In this document: positions 7,240-7,273 of the stretch, one piece after another
How the letters are laid out: every line of letters starts with the position of its first letter
Numbering within the stretch: the first letter of the stretch is position 1
Source of the DNA: Paracoccaceae bacterium
GTDB taxonomy: Bacteria; Pseudomonadota; Alphaproteobacteria; Rhodobacterales; Rhodobacteraceae
DNA length: 7,273 nt
Reading direction: 5' to 3'
Assembly (NCBI GenBank): GCA_019090405.1
Contig: JAHRVZ010000248.1
Coordinates: 1 to 7,273 of the forward strand
Notes under the pieces: generated by a model
Told to the model about the DNA's origin: nothing
Databases searched by the model: none
Seen by the model: the letters and a program-made list of their open reading frames with translations, nothing else
Made by a program: the position numbers and the translations under genes

Positions 7240-7273
7240 ATTCAGATAAGTATCACAATATGACCAACAACGT
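7240..7273 (-). other. Short stub upstream of the nosR frame
   Basis: These 34 bases contain no stop in the nosR frame and include a CTG at 7245 but no ATG. I see no clear Shine-Dalgarno sequence before GTG 7239 and no complete TTGAT-N4-ATCAA (FNR/NnrR-type) site. The nosR promoter, and possibly its true start codon, lie to the right of the window. Confidence 0.4.

Noticed and set aside
7240..7273. Possible FNR/NnrR site upstream of nosR
   Set aside because: TTG half-sites are present, but no matching CAA or ATCAA half at the required spacing was found.
1..7273. An undescribed system hidden in the cluster
   Set aside because: Essentially every base on the minus strand is accounted for by nosRZDFYL; no extra gene, array, non-coding RNA or mobile element could be supported.

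Overview
The window is a single dense minus-strand gene cluster: the nitrous oxide reductase (nos) operon of a denitrifying, or at least N2O-respiring, proteobacterium. In transcription order, from high to low coordinates, it reads nosR - nosZ - nosD - nosF - nosY - nosL (5' part only). The gene order, the clade I (Tat-exported) NosZ, and protein sequences resembling Paracoccus/Roseobacter-group homologues suggest an alphaproteobacterium, most likely Rhodobacterales. This assignment comes from recognition of the families, not from a search.

Layout. 7240-7273 is a short stub upstream of nosR in which the reading frame is still open, so the true nosR start and the operon promoter may lie outside the window. 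nosR (5092-7239) encodes the membrane FMN/iron-sulfur protein needed for N2O reduction. A 28-base gap with a strong ribosome binding site leads to nosZ (3159-5063), the catalytic multicopper enzyme. Eight bases further is nosD (1891-3150), the periplasmic beta-helix maturation protein. nosF (1002-1901) overlaps the end of nosD and encodes the ABC ATPase. nosY (181-1005) overlaps nosF by 4 bases and encodes the ABC permease. nosL (184 to 1, running off the left edge) overlaps nosY by 4 bases and encodes the copper-chaperone lipoprotein.

How the parts work together. NosZ reduces N2O to N2 in the periplasm, with electrons entering at CuA and N2O reduced at CuZ. NosL and the NosDFY complex (periplasmic NosD on the NosF2Y2 transporter) supply copper and/or sulfur to build CuZ. 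NosR is a membrane redox protein needed for expression, electron supply or activation. It carries a predicted covalent-FMN site that would need an ApbE/NosX-type flavin transferase, which is not in the window. All recognisable active-site and cofactor residues in NosZ, NosR and NosF are intact, so the cluster looks functional.

I found no mobile element, CRISPR array, tRNA, rRNA or plus-strand gene, and no gene-free stretch longer than 34 bases. I do not see an undescribed system here. The findings are mostly details of a known one.
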